NCBI RefSeq assembly: GCF_024124665.1
Contig: NZ_JAMXSB010000017.1
Coordinates: forward strand, 1 to 64,000
Direction of reading: 5' to 3'
Origin: Pleionea sp. CnH1-48
GTDB lineage: Bacteria > Pseudomonadota > Gammaproteobacteria > Enterobacterales > Kangiellaceae
Length of the DNA stretch: 64,000 bases
A program made the translations under genes and the position numbers. Shown piece by piece: positions 9,387 to 18,720 of this stretch. The notes under the pieces were generated by a model. That model saw only the letters and a program-made list of their open reading frames with translations, did not search any database and was not told where the DNA came from. Numbering within the stretch: the first letter of the stretch is position 1; every line of letters begins with the position of its first letter.

Positions 9387-9422
9387 AAGCCATTAATTAG
9401 GAAGAACAAGCGAACAAGAGCA

Positions 9423-11153
9423 ATGATAATAGAGACTGTAAACACTCAGCATAAACAAGCCAAAATCGCGAACACTCCAGTGGTTCTGGAACATGACTCA
9501 CAGGCTTTTAGTCAGTTAGTTGCCGAAGCTGATAGAAGCGTAAAGCAAAAAGACAAAGAGCGTTCAAAGGGTCATGAGCAAAAAGAACAGCAAGCGTCTA
9601 TTTTGGCTAATATCGGACAAGGTGAGAAAAAAGCTCAGCCTTTTCAGGTAGTAATGCAAGGTCAATCAGGCTTAGCAAATGAGGGTTCAAGCGTCATTGC
9701 TCCGACTAACAGCAGCGAGTTCAAAAACTCAGAATTTAATGAAAAGACATTAACCAATACTGCACCCAAAGATGCTCTGGCCACCTTGTCATCGAGCCTA
9801 ACTAAGGTGTTATTGGCAGCAGAAAATTTATCGACTATCGCTACCGAATTTGCGACTGAGGTGGATATGACTGCCCCAGAAAGCAAACTTTCTAACTCGA
9901 CTTCTCCTTTATTATCTGCAGAGCAAATCACCTTAGTGAAGCAACTGTTAACGGAAGCGGGTTCGAAGACTGCCAGTGCTGACAAGATCATTGCCCAGAT
10001 GTCTGCTCAAGTTCAGCTAGCTGTTGTGTCTGAGCTGGTTAAGCAAGGTCCGAGTGCTCAGCCTACGGCACATCATGTATTTGCATCAATGCCGCCTGTA
10101 CTTCAGTCTCAGTTTTTATCGGCAATGCTTGAGCAAGGAACCGAAACCAAGCCGCAAATTGGCGCTTTATTTGCTCACATGACAAACCACACACAGGCGC
10201 AACTGGTACCACAATTATTGAATGAAGGTTTGGCGGGTCAAACGAAATTGGTGACCTTGCTTTCATCTTTGCCTGCATCAGAGCAAGGACAAGTTTTGAC
10301 GCAATTATTGGCAATGGGCGGTGAAGGACAAACCAAAGCAGCAGCTATCATTATGCAAATGCTTCCGGTTGAACAGTCAGCTATGGTAAAGCATTTGGTT
10401 AATCAGGGAACTGAAGGTCGCGCAGTTTTAAATACTTTATTGCAACAGCTTCCTACGCAACAGCGTTCTGAGATGATTCAGCATCTGGCAGCTCAAACTT
10501 TGGGAATGCCGCCTATGGCTACAACTCATACTGCGCCGTTAGAAAGTTTGCGTTCTATTGCTCCTGAGTTAACCATGGGCTCACTGACAGGTTCTCCTGA
10601 AACGATGTTAAAACCAGACGCTTTGGCGAATCAATCCTGGTTGCGTTTTTCTAATGGTAATATGCTGACAGAGTTTGCCAAAGTGTATGCTCAAGCAAAA
10701 TCACCTGTGATGAATGATCCTCTGGTTGTTGCTCAAAGTGGTGCGTTAGAGTCGTCGTTAATTGTACCCACTACTTTAGGCACAGGATCGGTTATGGTTG
10801 ATGCACCTGCGAGCTTGCAGCCAAATATCTCTGCACGAGAAGTTGTGGGTAAGTGGGCAGGCGTTGTTGTTGACCGTATTTGCTCTGAGCTTTCCACTCA
10901 ATCCGTGTCTAAAATTAATATTTCATTAAAGTCTGAGATTTTAATGGGAACTGAGGTGGTATTAACGCGCAACAAAGAGGGTCTTCAGGTAGTATTTCAG
11001 TGCGCTAATCCACAGAGCTTTGTTCGTTTAAGAGACGGTGCTCCTGAGTTGAAAGAACGTCTTGTTCAAGCGCTTGGCGAAAATCGTGTGAACGTAGGTG
11101 TGCGTAAAGTAACCGAGGTGAGCGAGCAAGACGAAACCGGGGCTCAGTCTTAG
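9423..11153 (+). CDS. sctP: Needle-length ruler SctP (YscP/FliK-like)
   Basis: 576 aa from the ATG at 9423. I rejected the longer frame from TTG 9354 because a terminator and a T3SS box occupy it. N-terminal 170 residues are disordered and polar (secretion signal). Residues about 171-350 are six exact-length 30-residue repeats of the pattern LLxxGxxGxxxxxxLLxxLPxxxQ, an uninterrupted helical ruler. The C-terminus (about 480-565) is the FliK/YscP substrate-switch domain, with the Flg_hook-like segment KINISLKSEILMGTEVVLTR. The protein is exported to measure needle length and switches specificity through SctU. Confidence 0.88.
   Translation: MIIETVNTQHKQAKIANTPVVLEHDSQAFSQLVAEADRSVKQKDKERSKGHEQKEQQASILANIGQGEKKAQPFQVVMQGQSGLANEGSSVIAPTNSSEFKNSEFNEKTLTNTAPKDALATLSSSLTKVLLAAENLSTIATEFATEVDMTAPESKLSNSTSPLLSAEQITLVKQLLTEAGSKTASADKIIAQMSAQVQLAVVSELVKQGPSAQPTAHHVFASMPPVLQSQFLSAMLEQGTETKPQIGALFAHMTNHTQAQLVPQLLNEGLAGQTKLVTLLSSLPASEQGQVLTQLLAMGGEGQTKAAAIIMQMLPVEQSAMVKHLVNQGTEGRAVLNTLLQQLPTQQRSEMIQHLAAQTLGMPPMATTHTAPLESLRSIAPELTMGSLTGSPETMLKPDALANQSWLRFSNGNMLTEFAKVYAQAKSPVMNDPLVVAQSGALESSLIVPTTLGTGSVMVDAPASLQPNISAREVVGKWAGVVVDRICSELSTQSVSKINISLKSEILMGTEVVLTRNKEGLQVVFQCANPQSFVRLRDGAPELKERLVQALGENRVNVGVRKVTEVSEQDETGAQS
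9933..10472 (+). repeat. Six 90-bp in-frame repeats (SctP ruler)
   Basis: Six consecutive 30-codon units beginning at 9933, 10023, 10113, 10203, 10293 and 10383. The protein pattern is conserved (hydrophobic pair, Gly at position 9, LP or MP near 23-24, Gln near 28) but the DNA is diverged. A broken seventh unit (MIQHLAAQ) follows. Confidence 0.85.
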
Positions 11154-11475
11154 TTTATACCCATCGATAACTGGCACTCTATGATGGAATGTGCCAGTTA
11201 TTCGAGATAAAACCTCAACAGCCTGAGGCAATGTATTGTAAAATGTGGAGAGTGCTTAGCTTAATTTTTAGCGTAAGCTTTTGATTGACTGACAGGTCTG
11301 TTGATCAACAAGGAGTACTGATAAAAGCTCTTAAGGTATGTAGGGCTTAATCGCATTGAGCGGTAGCCAGTATTTTTCTAAAACAACAGGTGTTTTTTAA
11401 TAATAACGGTTTGGTTGATTTTGATGGAGTGCATCCTTAAGAGACCAAAAACAATATACTGAGTATGATGAATTG
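11154..11475 (+). other. Gap between sctP and sctQ, with an 11-bp hairpin
   Basis: A perfect 11-bp inverted repeat (ATAACTGGCAC at 11167-11177, GTGCCAGTTAT at 11191-11201) lies 13 bp after sctP but has no T-run, so its role as a terminator is doubtful. The rest holds no ORF and no T3SS box that I can see. Confidence 0.6.
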
Positions 11476-12579
11476 ATGGAAGACATAAAGAACATCGAAC
11501 CGCTTAAGTTACCCGAGCTTGATGCGAGTCAGGTAATTTTGGACAACAGTTTATGCCAACTCAATAAGATGGCTTATTCTGATGGCTTACATCAGTATCA
11601 CTTAAACTGGATCTCTCCACCAACGAATAGCCATTACCGAGCCGTACTAAAGTTAACGCTCAACGAAAGTTTATTCTATTTACACTTTAATCAACCTATG
11701 TTGAGTGCCATGTGCCAACAGTGGATTGATTTTGAGGCCCTTTGTCAGTTACCAGAAAAGCTACTTGATGCGACTCTGGCTGCGGCCACTGCACCCATGT
11801 TAGAGGCTTTTTCGAAGCAGACAGGCTATCACATGGGGTTTGTATCCAGTCGGTTAATTGATAACAATACCGAGCACTTTGCCAAAGATTTTGATGAACA
11901 TTTAGTTGTTCATTTTGCAGCCAGTGTCGATCATATTAAAGACACGCTGTTTTTTTCGTTTTCTCCTTCGTTACTCAATCATGCGATTGAGATTATCAGC
12001 CAGTTTAATAACTACCGATCGCCAACGCCGGGACTAATTCCTGTGCCTTGTATGTTTGAATTGGCGCGAATCGAACTATCCATGTCTGAGGTTGCTGATC
12101 TCTCACGCGGTGATATTTTGTTATTGCCGTTGCCTCAACACAACACATTCGACAATGTTACCCTGCGTTTACCTTCATCTGCCTCTTTTGCAGCTAAGGT
12201 TGAGCAGCGTAATGTTACTGTCCTTCATGAATTAGGTGAAACTATGTCTGACCAAACTGATGTTCAAGCGAAAACCAATGATCTATCTGACATTCCTCTA
12301 TCTGTCTCCTTTGATGTCGCTGAGCAATCCATTACGCTAAGTGAGCTACAGCAGATGAGACCTGGGTATACCTTCATGCTGGACTGCGACATGAAAAACC
12401 TGCTCAAAATGCGCATCAATGGCAAATTAATGGGAGTGTGTGAACTGGTTCAAGTAGGTGATCGTGTTGGTGCTCGTATTATTAAAGTGGATGAGCAAGA
12501 TGCTGCGAGTTTAGAGCAGACCGAATCTCAGGTGGTCGAAGAAGACACAGCTTTTGATAGTGCGGTAGAGGCTGGCTAG
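11476..12579 (+). CDS. sctQ: T3SS C-ring/sorting-platform protein SctQ (YscQ)
   Basis: 367 aa; ATG at 11476 preferred over the adjacent TTG at 11473. The C-terminal SpoA/FliN-type domain is visible (about 275-345: LSVSFDVAEQSITLSELQQM, then LMGVCELVQVGDRVGARI). SctQ forms the cytosolic pods with SctK, SctL and SctN that sort substrates. An in-frame ATG at 12244 with AGGTGA 5 nt upstream probably gives the short SctQ-C form known from YscQ, SpaO and Spa33. Followed at 3 bp by sctR. Confidence 0.9.
   Translation: MEDIKNIEPLKLPELDASQVILDNSLCQLNKMAYSDGLHQYHLNWISPPTNSHYRAVLKLTLNESLFYLHFNQPMLSAMCQQWIDFEALCQLPEKLLDATLAAATAPMLEAFSKQTGYHMGFVSSRLIDNNTEHFAKDFDEHLVVHFAASVDHIKDTLFFSFSPSLLNHAIEIISQFNNYRSPTPGLIPVPCMFELARIELSMSEVADLSRGDILLLPLPQHNTFDNVTLRLPSSASFAAKVEQRNVTVLHELGETMSDQTDVQAKTNDLSDIPLSVSFDVAEQSITLSELQQMRPGYTFMLDCDMKNLLKMRINGKLMGVCELVQVGDRVGARIIKVDEQDAASLEQTESQVVEEDTAFDSAVEAG
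12244..12579 (+). CDS. sctQ: Probable internal-start product SctQ-C
   Basis: In-frame internal ATG inside sctQ, preceded by AGGTGA at good spacing, would give a 111-aa product made of a short acidic linker and the SpoA domain. Internal translation producing this domain is established for several SctQ homologues. Here it is inferred from the ribosome-binding site and the position at the domain boundary. Confidence 0.55.
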   Translation: MSDQTDVQAKTNDLSDIPLSVSFDVAEQSITLSELQQMRPGYTFMLDCDMKNLLKMRINGKLMGVCELVQVGDRVGARIIKVDEQDAASLEQTESQVVEEDTAFDSAVEAG

Positions 12580-12582
12580 ATA

Positions 12583-13233
12583 ATGGAGTCTTTACCAAAC
12601 CCCATATCACTGGTTGTTATTCTATCATTGTTCGCGATGGTCCCATTTATCGCGGTGATGACGACGTCTTTTGTAAAGCTGGTCGTGGTTATGTCTTTGG
12701 TACGAAACGCGCTGGGTATTCAACAAATTCCACCCAACATTGCGTTACATGGTCTTGCCATTATTCTCACTATGTACATCATGGCGCCAGTGGGATTTGA
12801 AATTGCAGAGCTGATGGAAACGCAAGAAGTTCAGATGGATAACTTCGAAAGTATCAAAAGCTTTTCTGAAAAAGCTGTGGTCCCACTACAAACTTTTTTA
12901 AGTGAGCACTCCAGCGAGGCCGAAAAAGCTTTTTTCCATAAAACAGCATTGTCTTTGTGGCCTGAAAAACATACTCAGGATCTGACCACTGAGAGCATGA
13001 TGATTCTGGTGCCGTCTTTTGTTGTAAGCGAGCTGACCAGTGCTTTCGAAATTGGGTTTTTGTTGTATCTGCCATTTATTGCGATTGATTTAATTGTTTC
13101 CAACATCTTGTTAGCACTAGGTATGATGATGGTGTCGCCCATGACAATCTCATTGCCTTTTAAGCTGTTATTGTTTGTACTGCTTGATGGTTGGACTAAG
13201 TTGATTCATGGGCTAGTGTTGAGTTATCAATAG
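12583..13233 (+). CDS. sctR: T3SS export apparatus protein SctR (YscR/FliP)
   Basis: 216 aa with four hydrophobic segments and the FliP-family signature region near the C-terminus (LLYLPFIAIDLIVSNILLALGMMMV). It also has the N-terminal FVKLVVVMSLVRNALGIQQIPPN motif region characteristic of the family. Five SctR copies form the core of the export gate with SctS and SctT. Full length; its stop overlaps the GTG of sctS by one base. Confidence 0.96.
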   Translation: MESLPNPISLVVILSLFAMVPFIAVMTTSFVKLVVVMSLVRNALGIQQIPPNIALHGLAIILTMYIMAPVGFEIAELMETQEVQMDNFESIKSFSEKAVVPLQTFLSEHSSEAEKAFFHKTALSLWPEKHTQDLTTESMMILVPSFVVSELTSAFEIGFLLYLPFIAIDLIVSNILLALGMMMVSPMTISLPFKLLLFVLLDGWTKLIHGLVLSYQ

Positions 13234-13514
13234 TGAACCAAGCAGAAATTATAAACTTTGCTGTCAGTGCATTAGAGTTGGTCTTGATACTTTCTCTGCC
13301 ACCTATCATTGTTGCTTCATTGGTGGGGATCTTGGTGAGTTTGTTTCAGGCCATCACTCAAATCCAGGAGCAAACCATTCAGTTTGCTATTAAGTTGATT
13401 GTAGTGACTTTTACACTGCTACTGACAGCTCGATGGGTAGGTATTGAGTTATATAATTTCTCAATGCGTATTTTTGATAGCATCCATCTTATTCAAGCGG
13501 ACTCGATGTTTTGA
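13233..13514 (+). CDS. sctS: T3SS export apparatus protein SctS (YscS/FliQ)
   Basis: 93 aa with two long membrane helices (about 13-38 and 50-75) and the FliQ-type pattern SLFQAITQIQEQTIQFAIKL between them. GTG start overlapping the sctR stop (TAGTG). Part of the SctRST channel in the inner membrane. The next gene starts at TTG inside its stop. Confidence 0.95.
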   Translation: MNQAEIINFAVSALELVLILSLPPIIVASLVGILVSLFQAITQIQEQTIQFAIKLIVVTFTLLLTARWVGIELYNFSMRIFDSIHLIQADSMF

Positions 13515-14326
13515 ACGAAGTTGTAGATTTTAACCATCAAGTTATTGTCTATGGCTTATGTATGCCGCGCATACTGATTGCCTTTAGCGTATTGCCATTT
13601 CTTAATAAATCCATGATCGGTGGAACTATGATTAAGAATGGTATTGCGTTGAGTCTTGCGTTGATACTTTTTCCGGTGGTTGAAGCACAACAAGCGGTTA
13701 TCGCTCAATTGAGTGTCCTTGAGATCATGGGGATTATCCTTAAAGAAGCCATTATTGGATTGTTGCTTGCTTATATTGCCTCTATTCCATTTTGGGCGAT
13801 TGAGTCGACGGGTTTTTTCATCGACAACCAACGAGGTGCTGCTATGGCGAGCAGTGTTAACCCTATGTCGGGTGATCAAACGTCACCTATTGGTATGATG
13901 TTCCAACAAATTCTCGTCACACTTTTTTATAGTACTGGCGGAATTCTGATTTTCTTAGGTTCTTTGTATTCTAGCTATGTGCTTTGGCCTATCGTCTCCT
14001 TTTTGCCAACCTTTAGTGATCAATTACCCACTATTGCATTAGGTATGTTGGACGCCATTTTTTCTTTGACCGTTCTCTATGCTGGGCCTGTGGTGATTGC
14101 CATGTTTATGGCCGAAATGAGCCTCGGTTTGATCAGCCGCTTTGCCCCTCAACTCAATGTATTTTTCTTAGCGATGCCGGTAAAAAGTGGGGTCGCTATG
14201 TGGGTAATGGTTATCTATCTGGGCATTATGCTGACTTACTTTGTGGATCTGGTTGAAGTGTCTGAAGGTGTCGGTTTGATACAAACCCTGACTTCTTTAT
14301 TTGATGGTACAGGCAGCAAGCCATGA
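13511..14326 (+). CDS. sctT: T3SS export apparatus protein SctT (YscT/FliR)
   Basis: 271 aa, six or more membrane helices, FliR family. The diagnostic stretch AIESTGFFIDNQRGAAMASSVNP is present at about 98-120. Completes the export gate helical assembly. TTG start overlaps the sctS stop by 4 bp, and its own stop overlaps the sctU start (ATGA), so sctR-S-T-U are translationally coupled. Confidence 0.96.
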   Translation: MNEVVDFNHQVIVYGLCMPRILIAFSVLPFLNKSMIGGTMIKNGIALSLALILFPVVEAQQAVIAQLSVLEIMGIILKEAIIGLLLAYIASIPFWAIESTGFFIDNQRGAAMASSVNPMSGDQTSPIGMMFQQILVTLFYSTGGILIFLGSLYSSYVLWPIVSFLPTFSDQLPTIALGMLDAIFSLTVLYAGPVVIAMFMAEMSLGLISRFAPQLNVFFLAMPVKSGVAMWVMVIYLGIMLTYFVDLVEVSEGVGLIQTLTSLFDGTGSKP

Positions 14327-15420
14327 GCGCAGAAAAAACAGAAGAACCCACTCCCAAAAAAATTCGTGATGCCCGCAAGAAAGGGCAGGTAGCGAACAGT
14401 AAAGAAGTGACTTCTGCTGCGCTGGTCATCGTATTCTTTGCTTACATGTTAATTTACGGTGACGCAATTTCAGCCGCTTCAATGGAACTATTGGTTCTGC
14501 CAACGAAATTTTATACACAACCTTTTATTGAAGCTCTGGGCAATATTTTTGAAGTCATGATGCCCATACTAATTAAAGTCATTATTCCATTTATTGGGAT
14601 CAATCTGATTATTGGCGTATTAGCCAACTACTTTCAGGTGGGTGGCTTGTTGAGTTTTGAAGCAGTAAAACCAGATCTTAATAAAATTAATCCTGGACAG
14701 GGCGTTAAGAAAATCTTCTCCATGAACAACCTTTTTGAGTTGTTAAAGTCCATCTTAAAAATTGCTCTGCTTGGTATTCTTATTGTCTTTGCTCTGCGAG
14801 AACACATTCAAGATCTCTTTAATATGAGTTATTGCGGCGATTACTGTGTTGCTCCTCTTATTGGTGAATTGCTCTGGATTGTTTTTGTTTATTCGAGTGT
14901 TGCTTTTATCATCATTGCGATTGTTGACTTCTTTTTTCAGAAGAAGCAGTACATTAAGCAGCTAAAAATGACGAAGGATGAAGTAAAAAGAGAATATAAA
15001 GAGATGGAAGGCGACCCCGAAATCAAAGGTCGCAGAAAACAGCTCCATCAAGAGATCATGTCTGGCAGCGGCGAAGAAGCGGTAAAGAAATCAACCGCTG
15101 TTGTTACCAACCCAACTCACGTAGCCGTCGCCTTGTATTACGAAAAAGACGTGACACCTCTGCCAATGATAACCATGAAGGCAGAAAACCTCGTTGCTCA
15201 GAAAATGAAAGAAGTTGCTCGCCAAGAAGGCGTGCCTATTATTGAGAATAAACCATTGGCACGTTCACTGTTGCACTTGGGCGAGTTAGATCAGTACATT
15301 CCTTCCGATATGATTGAGCCTGTTGCAGAAGTCATCCGTTATGTTATGGAACTAAAAGAGAAAGAACAAAAGGAACAGGAAGACATCTGGTACGGCACAG
15401 ATAACGAAGAGCAAGAGTAG
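14323..15420 (+). CDS. sctU: T3SS autoprotease switch SctU (YscU/FlhB)
   Basis: 365 aa. It begins with the family motif KTEEPTPKKIRDARKKGQVANS, has four membrane helices (about 30-210), and a cytosolic domain with the autocleavage site N263-P264-T265-H266, intact. Cleavage between Asn and Pro lets the export apparatus switch from needle/rod to translocator substrates, in concert with SctP. Last gene of the sctQ-U run. No terminator is obvious before the convergent gene at 15452. Confidence 0.97.
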   Translation: MSAEKTEEPTPKKIRDARKKGQVANSKEVTSAALVIVFFAYMLIYGDAISAASMELLVLPTKFYTQPFIEALGNIFEVMMPILIKVIIPFIGINLIIGVLANYFQVGGLLSFEAVKPDLNKINPGQGVKKIFSMNNLFELLKSILKIALLGILIVFALREHIQDLFNMSYCGDYCVAPLIGELLWIVFVYSSVAFIIIAIVDFFFQKKQYIKQLKMTKDEVKREYKEMEGDPEIKGRRKQLHQEIMSGSGEEAVKKSTAVVTNPTHVAVALYYEKDVTPLPMITMKAENLVAQKMKEVARQEGVPIIENKPLARSLLHLGELDQYIPSDMIEPVAEVIRYVMELKEKEQKEQEDIWYGTDNEEQE

Positions 15421-15451
15421 TCTGACTATTTAAAGAATACTCTCTAAGCTT

Positions 15452-16594
15452 TTATTGAGGGCACTGGTCGTAGAAAATAGTTGGGCCTGTTTTATACCAA
15501 CGATAACCATCCGGTGAGATTGTCCAATTGGCATCAGGCATACCGTCAGTGCCCATGCCTTCGGGTGGCAGGCTGCCATTAAGTACAAAATAATGTAAGT
15601 AGTCTAGCGCTTTTTTTCCTTGCTGTTTTTGGCCCTGGCCGGATGTATAAGCAATTTCACCATTTGCAAGTGCCTGACAAACTGATGCACTGGTATTGAA
15701 TGCACCAATCACTACTTTATCTCTTATTGATTGATTAATAGTTGCTGCTCGATAAGAGTCTACTGTGGTTGGTCCGCTAGCCATCATTAAGAATCTGTCG
15801 TAGACCGACTGTGCATTGTCATTAAAGAAATCATTAAAAGCCTGAACACTGGCTCCTGGTATTGATTCGTCCCAGGTAACAATATTAAAGTCTTCTGCTG
15901 GGATATTATATTGTGAAACAAAGAGATCTCTAACCGCGTTACAGCGGCTAATAACGCCGCCGCTTTGTTGATGGATTACACAAACAATGGCAATGTTTTC
16001 GGACTCTCTTAGCGTGTCAAAAACTTGCTGGGGATCTTCTCCGGCACAGGTGCCATTGTTAAGCCGCTCTCCGATGCTACTGCAGATAAGTGCATGGCTG
16101 CCATCAATCCCTGCAATGATATCGTTTTGTCCGGAGTAGAGTAAAAACTCTGCTTTACCTGTACCAAACTCAGAGGGATCTGGATAAACATTGATTGCGG
16201 CTACCGGTATATTAAGTTGGTTGGCTTGTTCAACAACTGCCGCCATACCATCTCCCCAAATGGTGCCAATAATACCGGGAGGAGTGGCTTGTACTGCCTG
16301 GCTCATTTGTTGGTTGAGTAATTCACCCGATGATTCAATTACCGGATGTAATGGAATCACATCAACATCCAGTTCGTCCGCTTTTTCTAGAGTGCCATCA
16401 AACACATCGCCCCAAAAACCAACATCGGTCGTTGGACCGTGAGTCACAATAAAATAGACAAACTTGCTATCACCTGTATTAACACCAATGTCATTATCGT
16501 CGACAGAACAACTGGCAAGTAGCACAGTTAAAACCACAAGTAAGGTCGTTGTTGTGATGGTGGGGTTGATGAGAGTTTGAGAGGAAGTATTCAT
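15452..16594 (-). CDS. Sugar-type periplasmic binding lipoprotein
   Basis: 380 aa. A signal peptide ends in a lipobox (VLLASC, Cys29), then a type 1 periplasmic-binding fold of the ribose/autoinducer class (Peripla_BP_4): YFIVTHGPTTDVGFWGDVFDG at the start of lobe 1 and DGSHALICSSIGERL near the hinge. No ABC permease or ATPase lies nearby; the only partner is the TonB-dependent receptor gene 12 bp upstream. It may hand a carbohydrate-like ligand from the outer membrane or act as a sensor. The substrate is not deducible. The pair splits the T3SS locus between sctU and the translocators. Confidence 0.75.
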   Translation of the reverse strand: MNTSSQTLINPTITTTTLLVVLTVLLASCSVDDNDIGVNTGDSKFVYFIVTHGPTTDVGFWGDVFDGTLEKADELDVDVIPLHPVIESSGELLNQQMSQAVQATPPGIIGTIWGDGMAAVVEQANQLNIPVAAINVYPDPSEFGTGKAEFLLYSGQNDIIAGIDGSHALICSSIGERLNNGTCAGEDPQQVFDTLRESENIAIVCVIHQQSGGVISRCNAVRDLFVSQYNIPAEDFNIVTWDESIPGASVQAFNDFFNDNAQSVYDRFLMMASGPTTVDSYRAATINQSIRDKVVIGAFNTSASVCQALANGEIAYTSGQGQKQQGKKALDYLHYFVLNGSLPPEGMGTDGMPDANWTISPDGYRWYKTGPTIFYDQCPQ

Positions 16595-16605
16595 CGGACT
16601 ACCCG

Positions 16606-18720
16606 TTAAAAAATCTGGCTGAATGAGAGGCGAATTTCTCGACCAATACCCGGTACATCAATACCACCAAATCCAGGTTCCACATAGCGCTTATCGAGCG
16701 CATTTTTAAGCTTTAATCGTACTTGCGTTTCGTTGTTGCCCAGTGGATACCAATTAAAGGTCGCAATTCCTAGATCAACAATATTGTAAGAAGGTAAAAA
16801 ATATTCTTGCTGTGAGCCGATAGGAAGAAAAGGGAGGTTGGATTTATCGGCGGCTCTTTCATCAATGTATAAACTGGTAATAAACCAACGTAGGGGCAAC
16901 GCTTTCAATTTTTTGCTGATACCGGTACTCAAAATCGTTTGAGGATAAAGCCGAGTTTGATCGGATACCTGAATACCGACTTGAGTATCCGTTGATACCT
17001 TGGTTTCTACCGAAGAAAGGTTAAAAAATGCATCGATACCCGACTTGGATTGATACTTCAGTTCGAGTTCTAACCCGTAGGCTTCGATTTCTCCACGATT
17101 TCTAGCTTGAGGATTTGAAGCGATGGTATCGTACTCAGCAAATTCGTTAACTTTGGTTTGATAAAGCGTTAGCCCTGCGTTGATTTGCTTAAAAAACTGT
17201 GTGCCAATAAAAATCTCTGTTGTATTAGCTTCTTGAGGTTTGAGGTTGGCGTTAGGGCTTGGACCTAACAATCGAGGATGCTCGCCGCCAAACATAAGCA
17301 TAACGGGAGGGGCTTTGAACGAACTTCCAGACAGCAGTTTAAAAGTGGTTACCGGTGAATAGTGATAAACGATACCGGTTCGGTAGCTATGTTCTGAATC
17401 ATAAATACTATGATCGTCAGATCGAACACCCGCGGTTAAATGCAGGTTGTCTTGTATTTGCCAGGCAACTTGTGCAAATGCTCCCAGATTATCGATCTCT
17501 ATTTTTCTGTTGGCATTTTCTTGTGTTAAGTTGCCATTGGTATCGTATAAGTTCAGTGTCGGTAGCTCTTCCGTATCAAAGCTATAATCGAGACCAAATA
17601 CAAAATTAAGGTCATCATTAAACAAATAGTTTAGATCGATGGCTGAAGTTATTTGCTCGAAACTGTAATCACGGTTGATATAGTCGATGCCTACGCGAAA
17701 AGGATCATAAAAACGCGAGCTATCTTTAGGAGAACCTTTGTTTATGGATAAGCTACTGCTCAAAGCCCACTGGTCAGACAGATCCTTTTTGAATCGAAGC
17801 CTAGCCATATAGTTATCCAGTACTTGTCTGGCATTCATTAACGGTTCGGAGTCTGGGTGAAAATTCGCGCTCCTATCGATGTACTGGTAGCTGGCATCAA
17901 AGGTAAGTTGGCCAAAGCCGCTGTCTTTCGATATGGCTAAATACAGAGAAGTGCTTTTGTCTTCGCTGTCGCTAGAAATAACCCCTCTTGCCGCATTGAT
18001 ATTGTCAAATCTTGGTGACGACTCTGGTAAGTTCACATCATTTCTTTGCAGTGATTGGGATGAGATAGCTGCAAATATGTCGAAGTCTGAAGGCATGCCC
18101 CATATAGCCATCTCTGCGGCTTTTCCAAAGCTACCGTCAATATCGACTGCATCAACATCCACCAAAAAATTCTGTTTTTCTTGAGACATCGAGCGAGCCG
18201 TTTTCGGCAATACATTGACCAGACCCAGAAAGGCATCCGCTCCATACAGAGCTGACATAGGACCTCGAATGACTTCTATTCTATCGATCGCGATGGTTGG
18301 AATAAATTCGGGACCAAGAAAACTGCTGGTGGTTGTTCTGTAAGACATATCCTGGCCATCAATCATGGCTTTAATGCCACCACTTTGAATACCTTGGCCA
18401 CCGTTAATGCCTCGGATCCCCACATTGTAAAAAGTGTAGTCATAAAGTACATCGAGTCCGGCCTGACTTTTTAGACTCTCAGCCACAGAGTCATACTGGT
18501 ATTTTTCAAGATCGTCAGAAGTAATAATGGATAAAACGGCGGGTACATCAGCAAAGCGAATATCGGTCTTGGTTGTGCTGCTAACTGGCAGTTGCAACAG
18601 CTCATCGAAAGACATGTCTAAGGTTTCTTCAAAGGATAGCGGTTCTTCACTCCAGACAGGAAGAGAAAAAACCAAGACACAGGCGAAAAGCTTATGTTTA
18701 TTTCTTTCTAAATCAACCAT
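16606..18720 (-). CDS. TonB-dependent outer membrane receptor
   Basis: 704 aa. Cleavable signal peptide, then an extended N-terminus with LPVSSTTKTDIRFADVPA, a plug domain (about 50-165, with DRIEVIRGPMSALYGADAFLG) and a 22-strand-type barrel ending in Phe (LSFSQIF). It imports a ligand using TonB energy. Co-transcribed with the binding lipoprotein downstream. The plug and barrel resemble the generic colicin I/vitamin B12/sugar receptors, so the ligand remains unknown. No Fur or riboswitch signal is visible upstream. Confidence 0.88.
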   Translation of the reverse strand: MVDLERNKHKLFACVLVFSLPVWSEEPLSFEETLDMSFDELLQLPVSSTTKTDIRFADVPAVLSIITSDDLEKYQYDSVAESLKSQAGLDVLYDYTFYNVGIRGINGGQGIQSGGIKAMIDGQDMSYRTTTSSFLGPEFIPTIAIDRIEVIRGPMSALYGADAFLGLVNVLPKTARSMSQEKQNFLVDVDAVDIDGSFGKAAEMAIWGMPSDFDIFAAISSQSLQRNDVNLPESSPRFDNINAARGVISSDSEDKSTSLYLAISKDSGFGQLTFDASYQYIDRSANFHPDSEPLMNARQVLDNYMARLRFKKDLSDQWALSSSLSINKGSPKDSSRFYDPFRVGIDYINRDYSFEQITSAIDLNYLFNDDLNFVFGLDYSFDTEELPTLNLYDTNGNLTQENANRKIEIDNLGAFAQVAWQIQDNLHLTAGVRSDDHSIYDSEHSYRTGIVYHYSPVTTFKLLSGSSFKAPPVMLMFGGEHPRLLGPSPNANLKPQEANTTEIFIGTQFFKQINAGLTLYQTKVNEFAEYDTIASNPQARNRGEIEAYGLELELKYQSKSGIDAFFNLSSVETKVSTDTQVGIQVSDQTRLYPQTILSTGISKKLKALPLRWFITSLYIDERAADKSNLPFLPIGSQQEYFLPSYNIVDLGIATFNWYPLGNNETQVRLKLKNALDKRYVEPGFGGIDVPGIGREIRLSFSQIF

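Noticed and set aside
9354-9422. TTG start for sctP
   Set aside because: The region contains a terminator tail and a T3SS promoter box; the ATG at 9423 fits better.
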